NCBI RefSeq assembly: GCF_900111355.1
Contig: NZ_FOHA01000012.1
Span: 21,570 to 85,569, forward strand
Length of the DNA stretch: 64,000 nucleotides
Direction: 5' to 3'
DNA from: Isobaculum melis
GTDB taxonomy: Bacteria; Bacillota; Bacilli; Lactobacillales; Carnobacteriaceae
Shown: positions 63,663 through 64,000 of the stretch, in pieces
Position numbering within the stretch: the first letter of the stretch is position 1
Layout: each line of letters opens with the position of its first letter
Made by a program: the position numbers and the translations under genes
Notes under the pieces: model-generated
The model's input: the letters and a program-made list of their open reading frames with translations, nothing else
What the model was told of the DNA's origin: nothing
The model's database searches: none

Positions 63663-63782
63663 AGACTCATTCCTTGTATATTATATTTAAGGTTTTTATC
63701 TTCCGATTATAATTGGAGAACCTTATGAACCATTGTAATTTTCATTTGGTATTAACTCAGTTCATCTGAGATAATATAACTA

Positions 63783-63957
63783 TTGGATTGAGAGGTTGTG
63801 CCGTTCATTCCTTGAGTCTTTGAACTCGTTCTCGAAAGACTGGCACCTCTCTCTGATTGGCTGTTTGCGAATGAGTTAGATGTTGAAGGTATTAATGCCT
63901 TACTCCGTATCTAGAACAAGGTAGTGACGCTTTTCAGACGAGTGGCAATCAATCCAA
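63783..63957 (+). ncRNA. Candidate IS110 bridge RNA
   Basis: A 175-nt region closed by an 8-bp pairing, TTGGATTG (63783-63790) with CAATCCAA (63950-63957). Inside are three elements: a stem-loop GAGAGG..TGCC / GGCACCTCTC (63790-63851) with inner AGTCTTT/AAAGACT; a pairing TGATTG/CAATCA (63854-63859, 63946-63951); and within it GTTAGAT..ATCTagAAC (63875-63917) topped by AAGGTA-ttaa-TGCCTT. The G at 63790 and CAATCA are shared between alternative pairings. Size, folding and position before the recombinase start fit a bridge RNA, but no folding program or alignment was run. Confidence 0.45.
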
Positions 63958-63982
63958 AATTTTACCCTTAGAAGGTGTTTCT

Positions 63983-64000
63983 ATGCTCTATCTTGGTATT
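63983..64000 (+). CDS. IS110-family transposase, first six codons only
   Basis: ATG CTC TAT CTT GGT ATT (M-L-Y-L-G-I) runs off the right edge, with RBS AGAAGGTG five nt upstream. IS110 recombinases usually open with a short hydrophobic strand ending in GID; the visible residues match as far as they go. Only six codons are seen, so the call rests mainly on the upstream RNA-like region. Confidence 0.45.

Larger units (their letters stand above)
63663..64000 (+). mobile_element. Left end of a probable IS110-family insertion sequence (truncated by window edge)
   Basis: A structured noncoding stretch of ~200 bp precedes a start codon with six readable codons, M-L-Y-L-G-I, the typical opening of IS110 DEDD recombinases. 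The exact left boundary is not visible, because this family lacks terminal inverted repeats. The minus-strand mnmG leader occupies the first ~100 bp. Extension beyond 64000 would settle the call. Confidence 0.5.

Noticed and set aside
63757..63771. CTCAG-ttcat-CTGAG inverted repeat as the IS110 left end
   Set aside because: IS110 elements have no such terminal repeats, and it could belong to the mnmG leader; left out as a boundary marker.

Overview
The window looks like chromosome from a low-GC, Gram-positive member of the Lactobacillales, most likely Enterococcus or a close relative (Vagococcus, Melissococcus, Carnobacterium). The evidence is AT-rich DNA, strong AGGAGG-type ribosome-binding sites, a sortase-type LPHTGE surface protein, a FemABX/MurM cross-bridge enzyme and, above all, a complete V-type ATPase operon in the order F-I-K-E-C-G-A-B-D followed by a KtrB-type potassium transporter. 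This is the arrangement known from the Enterococcus hirae ntp operon. The genus is an inference. There are no rRNA or tRNA genes and no CRISPR array.

Layout. 1-7 kb: the end of an ABC permease/histidine kinase cluster, a HIT protein, an ABC-F ATPase, a VOC protein whose promoter carries a LexA-type SOS box, and a decayed, internally deleted copy of a FUSC-type membrane gene. Two orphan genes separate that copy from its intact paralogue. 7-16.5 kb: a peptidase/exporter operon (M20D - MFS - M20) diverging from an AraC regulator fused to a GH39-like domain, then two amino-acid transporters. 16.5-28 kb: a heterodimeric ABC exporter, a CmpB-type membrane protein, a DUF2262-like protein, a D-2-hydroxyacid dehydrogenase, a small intergenic repeat, dbpA between two orphan genes, asparaginase, a ScoC/Hpr-type regulator and a stand-alone PTS EIIA with a cre-like site. 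28-31 kb: a hyaluronan-synthase-like glycosyltransferase plus UDP-glucose dehydrogenase pair behind a strong promoter and a long leader. 31-41.7 kb: housekeeping genes (ROK kinase, acyl-ACP thioesterase, rlmN), a P1B-4 metal ATPase with a Fur/PerR-type box, a second P-type ATPase, a FemX-type enzyme, an ECF S component and a lipoprotein.

41.8-51.8 kb is the ntp operon. The c-subunit NtpK keeps the Na+ ligand pattern (T66, Q67, Q112, E141), which points to Na+ pumping with K+ uptake by the linked NtpJ. 52.4-61.6 kb is a cell-envelope region: a 1145-residue secreted LysM / 11x Ig-like repeat / CAP protein, lipoproteins, a thioredoxin-like protein, three tiny membrane proteins and a MucBP-LPHTGE adhesin. 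Two Fur-family-type palindromes lie in promoters here. The window ends with mnmG and, divergent from it, a 175-nt folded region followed by the first six codons of what looks like an IS110-family transposase. That region has the layout expected of an IS110 bridge RNA.

The observations most worth a second look are the IS110/bridge-RNA candidate at the right edge, the SOS box in the VOC promoter, the HasA/HasB-like pair, the AraC-GH39 fusion, the deletion pseudogene and its direct repeats, the Fur-family operators and the TIR-bearing intergenic repeat. All calls come from reading the sequence by eye. No database search or folding program was run.
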